Assembly (NCBI RefSeq): GCF_022879575.1 | Contig: NZ_CP084260.1 | Coordinates: 2,666,001-2,730,000 of the forward strand | Direction: 5' to 3' | Length of the DNA: 64,000 nt | Source of the DNA: Caballeronia sp. SL2Y3 | Lineage (GTDB): Bacteria > Pseudomonadota > Gammaproteobacteria > Burkholderiales > Burkholderiaceae | Part shown: one piece after another, positions 27,632 through 35,915 of the stretch | Layout: every line of letters begins with the position of its first letter | Position numbering within the stretch: position 1 is the first letter of the stretch | Program-made: the position numbers and the translations under genes | Notes under the pieces: generated by a model | Databases searched by the model: none | What the model was told of the DNA's origin: nothing | Seen by the model: the letters and a program-made list of their open reading frames with translations, nothing else

Positions 27632-28624
27632 TTACGCCGGAGCTTGGCCCGCATACTCGAATAGCGCGACGCCCCAGGACAATCCGACTCCGAAGCCGAC
27701 CGTCATTACGATATCGCCGGGCTCCAGCAATGCCATCTGTTCCGCGAGCAGAATAGGCACGGAGGCCGAGACGGTATTGCCCATATACGCGCAGTTGTTC
27801 GGAACCTGCTCGTCGCTGAGCCGGAGCTTCTTCGCCAACTGCGATGTCACGAAGTCGTTCGCCTGATGGAAAACGAACTTCCTGATCTGACCGATGCTCA
27901 ACCCAGTATCGCTCAATGCCGTTTCGACCGCTTTCGGGACTTCGCGCAGCGCGAAATTGAAAATCGCCGTGCCGTCCATGTAAATGCCGGGCGCGTGCTC
28001 GCTCGGTCGAATAGCGGACCCCTGAGCGACGAACGCATCGTAGCCCGAGCCGTCTGCAAAGCTGCGGCAGTACAGGAAGCGCAATCCTTGAGGACGCGTC
28101 GAGAATTCGCACGCCGTCGCTGCATCGCCGAACAGCACGCGTGTCGTGATGTCGTCGCGTCGAAGCAGACGCGAGTAGGTATCAGCGTTGATGAGAACCG
28201 CGCTCTTCTCTGTCGGGAAGGACCGCTGCAACGCAACGACCGTCTGTGTTCCAAGCACGAAGCCGGAGCAGCCCTGGTTGATGTCCATGACGAGGCAATC
28301 GTTTGCCAGCTTTGCCCTACCGTGAATGCGCGAGGATACGCCCGGAATCAGATGATCCGGCGTTTGCGTGCAGACGATCAACGCGCTCACGCCTGTAGCG
28401 GGGCTCGCTGCGAGCAGCTGTTGCGCGGCCGCGAATGCGAGGTCGCTCGTATATTGATCGGGACCTGCGACAGGCCGGCTGTGCACGCCTGTTTTTCGCA
28501 CGATGCGCTCGTAATTCGCATCGGCAATGCCCAACGTCGAAGCGTCGTTTTGCTCAATTCGCTCGCCTTGAACGACGGCGATGGAGTTCAGGTAGACGTC
28601 GGGCATGGACAGCACATTTGACAT
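27632..28624 (-). CDS. 3-oxoacyl-ACP synthase III family protein (copy 2)
   Basis: A second KASIII-type enzyme, 330 residues, with the triad Cys in GCSGFVLG, His in FHQANDFV and Asn in GNTVSAS. Start chosen at ATG 28624 (MSNVLSMPDVYLNSIAVVQG) because AAGG lies 8 nt upstream; a longer reading has no family sequence. It differs clearly from copy 1, so it is not a recent duplicate and may use a different primer or do a second condensation. Cotranscribed downstream of the aminotransferase gene. Confidence 0.9.
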   Translation of the reverse strand: MSNVLSMPDVYLNSIAVVQGERIEQNDASTLGIADANYERIVRKTGVHSRPVAGPDQYTSDLAFAAAQQLLAASPATGVSALIVCTQTPDHLIPGVSSRIHGRAKLANDCLVMDINQGCSGFVLGTQTVVALQRSFPTEKSAVLINADTYSRLLRRDDITTRVLFGDAATACEFSTRPQGLRFLYCRSFADGSGYDAFVAQGSAIRPSEHAPGIYMDGTAIFNFALREVPKAVETALSDTGLSIGQIRKFVFHQANDFVTSQLAKKLRLSDEQVPNNCAYMGNTVSASVPILLAEQMALLEPGDIVMTVGFGVGLSWGVALFEYAGQAPA

Positions 28625-28689
28625 AGAAGATACCTTGATGAATGGCGCACGGACCCGGTGCAACGGCAGCGCGCTGACGCCATGGCCGC

Positions 28690-29835
28690 TTACGCGTCCG
28701 CCAGTTCGGTGGCGCGATCACGCGCCGTCGCTGCCGTCAGCACCAGTTCGATGATCCTGTCCTGCGTGTCGCTGTCGAGTGCCGGGAAGATGGGCAGGCA
28801 CAGCACTTCGCGCGATATAGCCGTCGCCACGGGCAGATTCGCCGATCCCGCCGACGGCAGTCCACGGTAGGTAGGAAACTCGCTGATAAGGGGATAGAAA
28901 TACCGCCGCGCGAGGATGTCTTCCGCACGGAGCACATCGTAAAGCGCGTCGCGCGTGATGGGGAAGTCTGCCGTCACGCGGACCGGGAAGTACGAATGGT
29001 TGCTCGTACTGTCGATGGGCGCGACAGGCAGCAGCAGTCCCTTCACACCCGAGAGCGCCGCCTCGTAGCGCGCCGCAATCCGCGCGCGCGCGACGGCGAT
29101 CCTGTCCATATGCTGCAACTGCAAGAGGCCGAAGGCCGCCTGCAGTTCGTTCATTTTCGCGTTGATGCCGGGTTTCACGACGGTGACTTCATCGGCGAAA
29201 CCGAAGTTCTTCAGATGGTCGATGTGGCGCTTCGTCTTGGCGTCGTGACAGATGATCGCGCCGCCTTCGAACGTGTTGAAGATCTTCGTGCCATGAAAAC
29301 TGAGCATCGACATGTCGCCGAACTTCAGCACGGACTCGCCCGACTTGCGCACGCCGAACGCATGAGCTGCGTCGTACAGCACGCGCAGGCCATACGTGTC
29401 GGCGATCCGTTCGATCTCTTCGACATCGCACGGGTTGCCGTAGACGTGAACGGGCAGGATAGCCGTGGTTTGCGGCGTAATGGCCGCTTCGATCTTGCGC
29501 GGATCGAGGTTCATCGTCACGGGGTCGATGTCGGCGAAGACTGGCTTGATGCCGTTCCAGTGCAACGCGTGCGTCGTCGCGACAAAGCTGAACGGCGTCG
29601 TGATGACTTCGCCCGTCACTTTCATTGCCTGCAACGCGGTGATCAGCGCGAGGGTGCCGTTCGAGAACAGCGACAGATACTCGACACCCAGGTATTCGCA
29701 AAGCGCCGCTTCGAGCTGCGTGTGAAAGGGGCCGCCATTGGTCACCTGCTTGCTGTCCCAGATTTTCTGCAGATACGGAAGAAACTCATCGAGGGGAGGC
29801 AGATAGGGCTGGGTGACCGGAACGAGTGTTTGCAT
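28690..29835 (-). CDS. DegT/DnrJ/EryC1 family sugar aminotransferase (VioA-like)
   Basis: A PLP enzyme that transaminates a keto-sugar nucleotide; the VioA-type members make dTDP-4-amino-4,6-dideoxyglucose (viosamine). The 381-residue protein starts MQTLVPVTQPYLPPLDEFLP. Motifs: FSNGTLALITAL, ITTPFSFVATTHAL, ILPVHVYGNPCDV, VLYDAAHAFGV, and the PLP lysine in SFHGTKIFNTFEGG. Viosamine specificity is a guess from the flagellin-glycan context; other 4-amino sugars are possible. No dTDP-glucose synthase or dehydratase is in the island, so the precursor would come from elsewhere. Confidence 0.88.
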   Translation of the reverse strand: MQTLVPVTQPYLPPLDEFLPYLQKIWDSKQVTNGGPFHTQLEAALCEYLGVEYLSLFSNGTLALITALQAMKVTGEVITTPFSFVATTHALHWNGIKPVFADIDPVTMNLDPRKIEAAITPQTTAILPVHVYGNPCDVEEIERIADTYGLRVLYDAAHAFGVRKSGESVLKFGDMSMLSFHGTKIFNTFEGGAIICHDAKTKRHIDHLKNFGFADEVTVVKPGINAKMNELQAAFGLLQLQHMDRIAVARARIAARYEAALSGVKGLLLPVAPIDSTSNHSYFPVRVTADFPITRDALYDVLRAEDILARRYFYPLISEFPTYRGLPSAGSANLPVATAISREVLCLPIFPALDSDTQDRIIELVLTAATARDRATELADA

Positions 29836-30180
29836 GGCAGTCGCGAGTGAGCGGAATGCGCAACGGGCGCACGTCCAATGAAAACGAGAATAGCGTCGGC
29901 CATGGCAATCCGATCGATTGATCAAGCGGGTCAAACGCTGCTATTTCGAGGCATGGTTAGCACGCGCGGGGCGCGAGGATGAGCAAGCGAAATTCAGCGC
30001 GACATCAGGCGCGACATCGGGCACGAATAAGGACGAAAACGCCTCGCTGTTCCGTGGATGGCGTCGAGCGACCGCTCGCTATTCTGTATGCAAGCCGTCG
30101 TGCCATGGATGCCCGGGCGCGGCCATGCAACTTCAGGCTGCCGATGTGCGCCCTCTTTCTCGAACAGGACCCGTTTTTCC
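29836..30180. other. Divergent intergenic region, aminotransferase/glycosyltransferase
   Basis: 345 bp between two diverging genes, so it must hold promoters for both. I see no credible gene and no clear sigma-70, sigma-54 or sigma-28 site. A short AT-richer stretch around 29880-29950 is the likeliest place. Confidence 0.4.
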
Positions 30181-32961
30181 ATGACCACCGTCAGCATCCT
30201 CATTCCCGCGTTCAAGCCGGACTACCTTGCGAAGGCAATCGCGAGCGCGCAGGCACAGAGCTTCGCGGACATCGAAATCCTGGTCGGCGACGACACCGCG
30301 GACGGTCGCTTGCGCCCCATCGTCGAGAGCTTCGACGATCCGCGCATTCGCTATTTCCATCATGGCAGCGGGGACGCGCGTCGCAATTCACTGCTGCTGT
30401 TCGAACAGGCGCGCGGCGAGTACATCAAGTGGCTCTACGACGACGACCTGCTCATGCCGCGCTCCGTGGAAGCGCTGGTCGACGCGCTGCGTCAGCATCC
30501 CGGTTCGGCCGTCGCCGTTCATGAGCGCGTCCTGATCGACGCCGACGACAACGTTCTGCACACGCCGCCGGCTCTCGTTCCGGCTGGCCAGATCGCGTTG
30601 GTCGAACGTCCGGCACTGGTCGAGCACATGGTCGCGCTGGCGAACAACTTCATCGGCGAGCCTAGCAACATCATGATGGTGCGCGATGCCGTCGACATGT
30701 CGACGGTGATGTTGTACCGCGGCTGGGACATCACGTTCCTCAACGACGTCAGCATGTATCTGAACCTCGCGGAGAAGGGACCGCTCGTGCTGCTGGGCGG
30801 CTATCTGAGCTGTTTCCGCCGGCATCGCACGCAGAATTCGGGGGTCGCGAGTCCCATTCTCGTTGCGGGCTACTACGAATGGGAAGTGATGGTGCGCGGC
30901 GAGGCGGCGGCGGGTCAGATGTCCGCCGAAGCGTTGATGCGCGCGAAAGCGCAGCTGACCCGTCTTTACACGCACGGCATCGACACGCTCGGCATGGTCG
31001 AATTGCAGGCATTGCGCGACAACCTCGACGAGCTGGTCAAACAGCCGCCTGCCGGACTCTATGCGTCCCCGCGCTTTCGCGCCGACGCGGCAATGGTGAA
31101 CGAAAAGATGCACGCCCGCGCGGCGGCCCGTCTGCCGACGCCGCAGGCCAGTGTGGCCGCCGCCGAGAAGCCGGCGACGACGAATCCCGCTATCGAGGCG
31201 CTGCTCGCGCGCGCCGTCGAATGTCATCAGGCCGATCGGCTCGACGAAGCCGAGACGCTGTATCGCGAGATCCTCGCGACAGATCCGAACCACCCCGAAG
31301 CGCTGCATCTGCTGGGCCTTGTCGCTCACGCCTTCGGCCAGTACGCGACAGCCTCCGAGCTGATCATGGCCGCCATCGCGGTTCGACCGGCGGCCGCGTT
31401 CTATTACAACCTCGGCAACGTCATGCAGGCGGACAACCGGCCTGCTGCTGCCGTCGAGTGCTTCCGCCAGGCGATCGCGCAGCAGCCCGACTATATCGAC
31501 GCGTACTACAACCTCGGGATTGCACAGCGCGCGACGCACGACCTGAGCGGCGCTGTCGATTCGTTCGTCAAGGTCGTGTCGCTGAAGCCCGATCACGCGC
31601 AAGCCTATAACAACCTTGCCACGACGATGATGGAGCTCGACGAACTCGATGCTGCCGTCGAAGCGTACAGCACGGCCATTACGTTGCGCCCCGAGTTGCC
31701 GGCGCCGCGCAGCAACCGGTTGTTCGCGTCGAATTACTACAGCGGCGTGACGCCCGCCGCGTACCTGGAGGAAGCCAAAGGTTTCGATGAAGCCATCACG
31801 CAGGGCGTAACGCCGTACCGTGACTGGCTCGGCGAAGCGACGCCCGCGACAGGCCGAGCTTTGCGCGTCGGCATCGTGTCGGGCGATTTGAAGCAGCACC
31901 CGGTCGGTTCCTTGCTCGAAAGCGTCGTGAATCATGTCGATGCAGCGCGCGTGGAGTTGCACGCGTATGCGACGCGCGATGTCGAAGATGCGCTGACGCT
32001 GCGCATCCGTTCGCGCTTTGCGACGTGGACGAGCCTCGCGGGCATGACGGACGATGCCGCCGCCGCACGCATCCGCGACGATCGCATCGACGTGCTGATC
32101 GATGCATCGGGTCATACGCAGTTCAACCGCCTGCCTGTGTTTGCGCGCAAGCCCGCGCCCGTTCAGGTGAGCTGGCCCGGTTACTTCGCAAGCACGGGTA
32201 TGCGCGCGATCGACTACATGCTCGGCGACCGTTACGTGCTGCCGGAAAGCGAGGCACACCACTTCACCGAGCGCGCGTGGCGGATGCCCGACAGCTACTT
32301 GTGCTTCACGCCGCCTGCCGAGCCGCTGGACGCGGGCAAGCTGCCGATGCTCGACAACGGACATGTGACGTTCGGCTATTTCGGCAAGCTCGCCAAGATT
32401 TCCGATCAGACGGTGGCGCTGTGGTCGCGCGTGCTGCATGCCGTCGCGCATTCGCGTCTGTTCATCAAGGCGCAGAATCTGGATCTGAATCACGCCCGCG
32501 AGTCGATCGTCGCGCGTTTCGCTGCACACGGCGTCGATGCATCGCGCCTCATCCTGGAGGACCGTTCGCCGCGTGCCGAGTATCTGGCCGCGTATCGTCG
32601 GGTGGACATCGCGTTGAGCCCGTTCTCGTATCCGGGTCGCACGACGACGGCGGAAGGCCTGTTCATGGGCGTGCCTGTCCTGTGCCTGCGCGGCGAGCGG
32701 TTTCTGTCGCACATCTGCGAAAGCATGCTGCATGCGGCCGGTTTGCCCGACTGGATCGCACAGAGCGAAGACGATTATGTCGCGAAAACCGTGCAGTTCG
32801 CCGCCGATGCGTCGCAACTGCAAGCGCTTCGCAGCGGCCTGCGTGCGCAACTCGTCGCTTCGCCGCTGTGCGACGCGCCTCGCTTCGCGAAGCATCTGGA
32901 AGACGCGTTGCATGGCATGTGGGTGGCGCACGTCGCGGCCACCGAATCTGTGGCAGGTTAG
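30181..32961 (+). CDS. GT2-TPR-GT41 fusion glycosyltransferase
   Basis: A 926-residue protein joining three modules. Residues 1-290 are a GT-A fold family 2 glycosyltransferase (VSILIPAFKPDYLAKAIASA, VGDDTADG, YDDDLLMPRSVEAL with the metal-binding acidic motif near residue 86). Residues 335-505 are about five TPR repeats (DEAETLYREILATDPNHPEA, AYNNLATTMMELDELDAA). Residues 555-915 are an O-GlcNAc-transferase/SPINDLY-type GT41 domain (SGDLKQHPVG, VTFGYFGKLAKIS, LSPFSYPGRTTTAEGLFMGV). TPR-GT41 proteins glycosylate Ser/Thr of proteins, and in bacteria often flagellin. Start at ATG 30181; the frame runs upstream without family sequence. Confidence 0.9.
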   Translation: MTTVSILIPAFKPDYLAKAIASAQAQSFADIEILVGDDTADGRLRPIVESFDDPRIRYFHHGSGDARRNSLLLFEQARGEYIKWLYDDDLLMPRSVEALVDALRQHPGSAVAVHERVLIDADDNVLHTPPALVPAGQIALVERPALVEHMVALANNFIGEPSNIMMVRDAVDMSTVMLYRGWDITFLNDVSMYLNLAEKGPLVLLGGYLSCFRRHRTQNSGVASPILVAGYYEWEVMVRGEAAAGQMSAEALMRAKAQLTRLYTHGIDTLGMVELQALRDNLDELVKQPPAGLYASPRFRADAAMVNEKMHARAAARLPTPQASVAAAEKPATTNPAIEALLARAVECHQADRLDEAETLYREILATDPNHPEALHLLGLVAHAFGQYATASELIMAAIAVRPAAAFYYNLGNVMQADNRPAAAVECFRQAIAQQPDYIDAYYNLGIAQRATHDLSGAVDSFVKVVSLKPDHAQAYNNLATTMMELDELDAAVEAYSTAITLRPELPAPRSNRLFASNYYSGVTPAAYLEEAKGFDEAITQGVTPYRDWLGEATPATGRALRVGIVSGDLKQHPVGSLLESVVNHVDAARVELHAYATRDVEDALTLRIRSRFATWTSLAGMTDDAAAARIRDDRIDVLIDASGHTQFNRLPVFARKPAPVQVSWPGYFASTGMRAIDYMLGDRYVLPESEAHHFTERAWRMPDSYLCFTPPAEPLDAGKLPMLDNGHVTFGYFGKLAKISDQTVALWSRVLHAVAHSRLFIKAQNLDLNHARESIVARFAAHGVDASRLILEDRSPRAEYLAAYRRVDIALSPFSYPGRTTTAEGLFMGVPVLCLRGERFLSHICESMLHAAGLPDWIAQSEDDYVAKTVQFAADASQLQALRSGLRAQLVASPLCDAPRFAKHLEDALHGMWVAHVAATESVAG

Positions 32962-33003
32962 CCAGCGCGTGCCCGGCTGCCTGTCGGCCGGGCGCGAAGG
33001 CGT

Positions 33004-33640
33004 CGTGAATTATTCGGGATGTCCTGCACACCGCGCAGCTTCAGGTGATTGACCACGCGCGGCCAGAACTTCGCGCCTTCGGCCTGCTCGATCCAGAGCC
33101 CCGCACGTCACGCGAGCCGTCGCGGCGCAGGCCCGGCGCCATGTAGATCCCCTTGTTGGGGACCACTTCTTCGTCGCCGATCTTGGCCCGCAGCGCGTCG
33201 GGGAACACCCACTGAATATATCGGCTCGAGCGGTCGCTGTGCCCATTCGCGCACCCCGTCGATCGCCCAGCCGGCCACCGTGCTGACCAAGTCCGCAGAT
33301 TGTTCGATGTCGTGCATCGTCACGAGAAAATCGCGGTTCTCCCGCGCGCTCATTGCGCGCGATGATCTTGTCGTCGAAGTCGCCAAAGCGTGGCTCGCCC
33401 TTGGCAATGAGCACCGGATGGAAGGTCCCTTCTCGGTCGCGCGGAATCTCGATGTCGAGAATGTCGTCATGAGTCGTGATGCGCTTGCGGCTGGTGCCGT
33501 TGCGGTGGTCGTGCTGCCCACCGGCTTAGTTCGCCCTTCTCGTAGCCGTGATAGTGCGTCCGCTCGCCGCCCTGCGAGCGCTCGCGGGCCGTTGCTTTTT
33601 TATCCGCTCGGTTAAGCGTTTCGTGCGCCAGTCGCTGGAT
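33004..33640 (-). pseudogene. IS256-family transposase, frameshifted remnant
   Basis: Reading leftward in shifting frames gives pieces of one transposase: HYHGYEKGELSRW, EIPRDREG, VLIAKGEPRFGDFDDKIIA, TVAGWAIDGVREWAQRPLEP, DALRAKIGDEEVVPNKGIYM and RRDGSRDVRG, matching the central part of IS256-family proteins, including the DDE-region residues around the DALR motif. At least three frameshifts and truncation at both ends make it non-functional. Inverted repeats were not identified. Confidence 0.8.
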
Positions 33641-33907
33641 CAGCTTTGAGTCGAGTCCAGTCCTTTGCCCGATTCGATCGTCGGTTCCAGTCCATGCCTC
33701 ATACACGAGGATTCGGCTAGGCGTCACGGCGCAGGCTTACGCGCGGGCTCCAAGCAGCCTGGACGCGCCCGATCGCAATTGACTCACTTCAACTGGTTTG
33801 CCGAAACAGGCGCCGGCTTTACCGTCCATGCTGCGTCGCCGCTATTCGGCGTACACGAGGGCCGTGCGATGACCTGCTCGATAACCGCATACGGAAAGAG
33901 AAAGGCA

Positions 33908-33944
33908 AGGGGTTGCTGGTTCGATCCCAGCCGGGCGCGCCAAG
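33908..33944 (+). repeat. attR-like direct repeat, copy of tRNA-Arg 3' end
   Basis: A perfect 37-bp copy of 22457-22493. It contains the T-arm, the 3' acceptor strand and CCA but no 5' half, so it is not a tRNA gene. The sequence on either side is unrelated to the tRNA. It marks the right end of the island. Confidence 0.9.
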
Positions 33945-34076
33945 TCGCACATCTGTCGCTTCGTCGTCATCTCCCACGAAGCTCAAGCCTCGCACCTGCT
34001 TTGCCGTTAACCCTACGGCCGACCGCGCCCATTCCAAGCGCGTCGAACGAACAAAAAGCAAAATCCAGGGGTTCAC

Positions 34077-35159
34077 ATGCAGCAGGCTCATCACCCGCCA
34101 CGCTGGCCTCATGCCTTCGCATGGGCGGCGCTTCGGCATCCCGAACGCGAACAAGCCACGCTGCGCGTCGTGCTGGGCGCCGTGGTGCTCCTCGCCTACG
34201 CCTGTTTCGCGTGGCTCGTCCCTTCGCGCGAAGCGTCGCTGGTCGCGCAAATCGTCGGGCTCTATGTGTTCTACGGCGCAGTCACGCTGCTGATCGTCAG
34301 CCGCATGGCGTCGCCATCGAAGAAGCGGCTCGTGGTCACGACCATTGCCGATCAGGCGCTCGTCGGCGCGGCGCTCGCCGCGGGCGGCGAAATCGCGCTG
34401 CCGCTCTTGTGGGTCGTCTTCTGGTTTCTCATCGGCTCGGGCTGCCGCTACGGCAAGCGCACGCTCGCCGTCTCGTGCGCCACCGCGATGACGGTCATCG
34501 GCGCGCTCGCGCTCTGGCAGCCGTGGTGGAACGCGAACCTGTCCGCCGCGCTCGGGCTCGCTTTGAGCGTGCTGGCGGCATCGGTGTACCTGACGGTGCT
34601 CGTCGATCGCCTCGGCAACGCCAATCGCGATCTCGCGCGTCAGGCATCGACCGATCCGCTCACGGGTCTCGCCAACCGCTACGCGCTGGAACATATCGTC
34701 AATCGCACGATGTCCGACGCAACGCAGGACACCGTGCTGCTTCTGATCGACCTCGACGGCTTCAAGGAAGTCAACGATACCTACGGCCACGCGGTCGGCG
34801 ACCTGCTATTGCAGCAGTTCGCCAACGTGCTCGCCCGCCGCATGTCCAATAGCGACACCGTGGCGCGCCTGGGCGGCGACGAGTTCGTGGTGCTCGCGCA
34901 TCAGGCGCAGAGCCGCACGGCCGTCCTCGCAATCACCGAAGGCATTCACGCGGCGCTCGCCTCGATCGCGTCGGTGGACGGGCGGCCGGTTTCGGTCTCG
35001 GCAAGCATCGGCGCGTGCATGCTGGCCAGCGCGGCCGACGCGCGCTACGCCGACATCCACGCCGTGCTGCGCGCCGCCGACCGCGCGATGTATCGCGCGA
35101 AAAGTCTCGGCATCGGCAAAACGGTGTTTGCCGAAGCGCGAGACTTCGAAGCCGGCTAG
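34077..35159 (+). CDS. Membrane diguanylate cyclase (GGDEF)
   Basis: Makes cyclic di-GMP, which usually promotes attachment over swimming. The 360-residue protein has about five to six membrane segments in the first 185 residues, of no recognised sensor family, followed by a GGDEF domain: ASTDPLTGLANRYALE, LIDLDGFKEVNDTYGHAVGD and the active-site motif RLGGDEF (about residue 265). The inhibitory I-site RxxD expected before GGDEF is absent (SNSD). Ribosome site AGGGG. It is convergent with fliA with a 4-bp gap. Confidence 0.92.
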   Translation: MQQAHHPPRWPHAFAWAALRHPEREQATLRVVLGAVVLLAYACFAWLVPSREASLVAQIVGLYVFYGAVTLLIVSRMASPSKKRLVVTTIADQALVGAALAAGGEIALPLLWVVFWFLIGSGCRYGKRTLAVSCATAMTVIGALALWQPWWNANLSAALGLALSVLAASVYLTVLVDRLGNANRDLARQASTDPLTGLANRYALEHIVNRTMSDATQDTVLLLIDLDGFKEVNDTYGHAVGDLLLQQFANVLARRMSNSDTVARLGGDEFVVLAHQAQSRTAVLAITEGIHAALASIASVDGRPVSVSASIGACMLASAADARYADIHAVLRAADRAMYRAKSLGIGKTVFAEARDFEAG

Positions 35160-35163
35160 CGCA

Positions 35164-35895
35164 TTACGCCTCGACGCTCGTCCACGACTGCTCGCGCAGC
35201 TTGGCGCGCAAACGGGCGACCGCCTGGCTGTGCAGCTGACACACGCGCGATTCGCTCACTTCCATCACCGCGCCGATTTCGCGCAAGTTCAGGCCGCGTT
35301 CGTAGTAGAGGCTCATCAACAGCTTTTCGCGTTCCGGCAGCTTGTCGATGGCTTCGATCAGCGCACCGCGCAGGCTGTCGTCGAGCAGCGCGGACAGCGG
35401 GTCCGAACGGTCGACGCAATAGCGGTCGAGGAACGGCTCGTCGTCGGCGGAGCGGTCGAAGTCTTCGTAGTAGATCAGCTGGCTGCCGTGCAGATCCTGC
35501 AGCATCGACTGATATTCGTCGAGCGGCATCTTCATGTGCTCGGCAATTTCCACTTCGCTCGCGGCGCGGCCGAGGTTCTGCTCGACCTTGTGCACCGCCG
35601 ATTCCACTTCGCGCGACGTCTTGCGCATGCTGCGCGGCAGCCAGTCGTTCGCACGCAGCTCGTCGAGCATGGCGCCGCGAATGCGCTGGCTCGCGTAGGT
35701 TTCGAACTGCGCGCCCTGATCTTCCTTGTAGCGGCTCGCCGCATCCAGAAGACCGATCATGCCGGCCTGAATCAGGTCGTCGAGATCGACGCTCGCCGGC
35801 ATCTTGGCGACGAGTTGCAGTCCGAGCCGACGAACGAGCGGCGCATATTTAGTCAGGACGTCCGACTGAGAGAGTTTGCCTTGGGCGTTGTACAT
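35164..35895 (-). CDS. fliA: Flagellar sigma factor sigma-28, FliA
   Basis: Directs RNA polymerase to class III flagellar promoters such as flgM's. The 243-residue product from ATG 35895 (MYNAQGKLSQSDVLTKYAPL) is the canonical start, with AAGGTGA 6 nt upstream; a longer start would add eight residues. Region 2 (DLIQAGMIGLLDAASRYKED), region 3 and region 4 (LNLREIGAVMEVSESRVCQL, helix-turn-helix) are all present. Third gene of a flhF-flhG-fliA operon, 20 bp after flhG. Confidence 0.96.
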   Translation of the reverse strand: MYNAQGKLSQSDVLTKYAPLVRRLGLQLVAKMPASVDLDDLIQAGMIGLLDAASRYKEDQGAQFETYASQRIRGAMLDELRANDWLPRSMRKTSREVESAVHKVEQNLGRAASEVEIAEHMKMPLDEYQSMLQDLHGSQLIYYEDFDRSADDEPFLDRYCVDRSDPLSALLDDSLRGALIEAIDKLPEREKLLMSLYYERGLNLREIGAVMEVSESRVCQLHSQAVARLRAKLREQSWTSVEA

Positions 35896-35915
35896 CTGAG
35901 TCACCTTAATCTTGA

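Larger units (their letters stand above)
22494..33944 (+). mobile_element. Genomic island inserted at tRNA-Arg, about 11.45 kb
   Basis: The element runs from just after the tRNA copy to the end of the second 37-bp repeat. It carries a set of genes for acyl and amino-sugar metabolism and a glycosyltransferase, in two transcription directions. No integrase or excisionase gene is seen, so it is probably fixed. The remains of an IS256-type transposase lie next to the right repeat. The cargo is inferred to modify a surface protein such as flagellin. Confidence 0.8.

Noticed and set aside
32971..32993. Terminator after the fusion glycosyltransferase
   Set aside because: GCCCGGC/GCCGGGC can pair, but there is no T-run, so I could not support it as a terminator.
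33900..33944. A second tRNA-Arg gene
   Set aside because: Only the 3' part is present; D-arm and 5' acceptor strand are missing, so it is an att-like copy.
33819..34790. A 323-codon minus-strand open frame
   Set aside because: It crosses the attR repeat (same spurious tRNA translation) and lies antisense to the cyclase gene.
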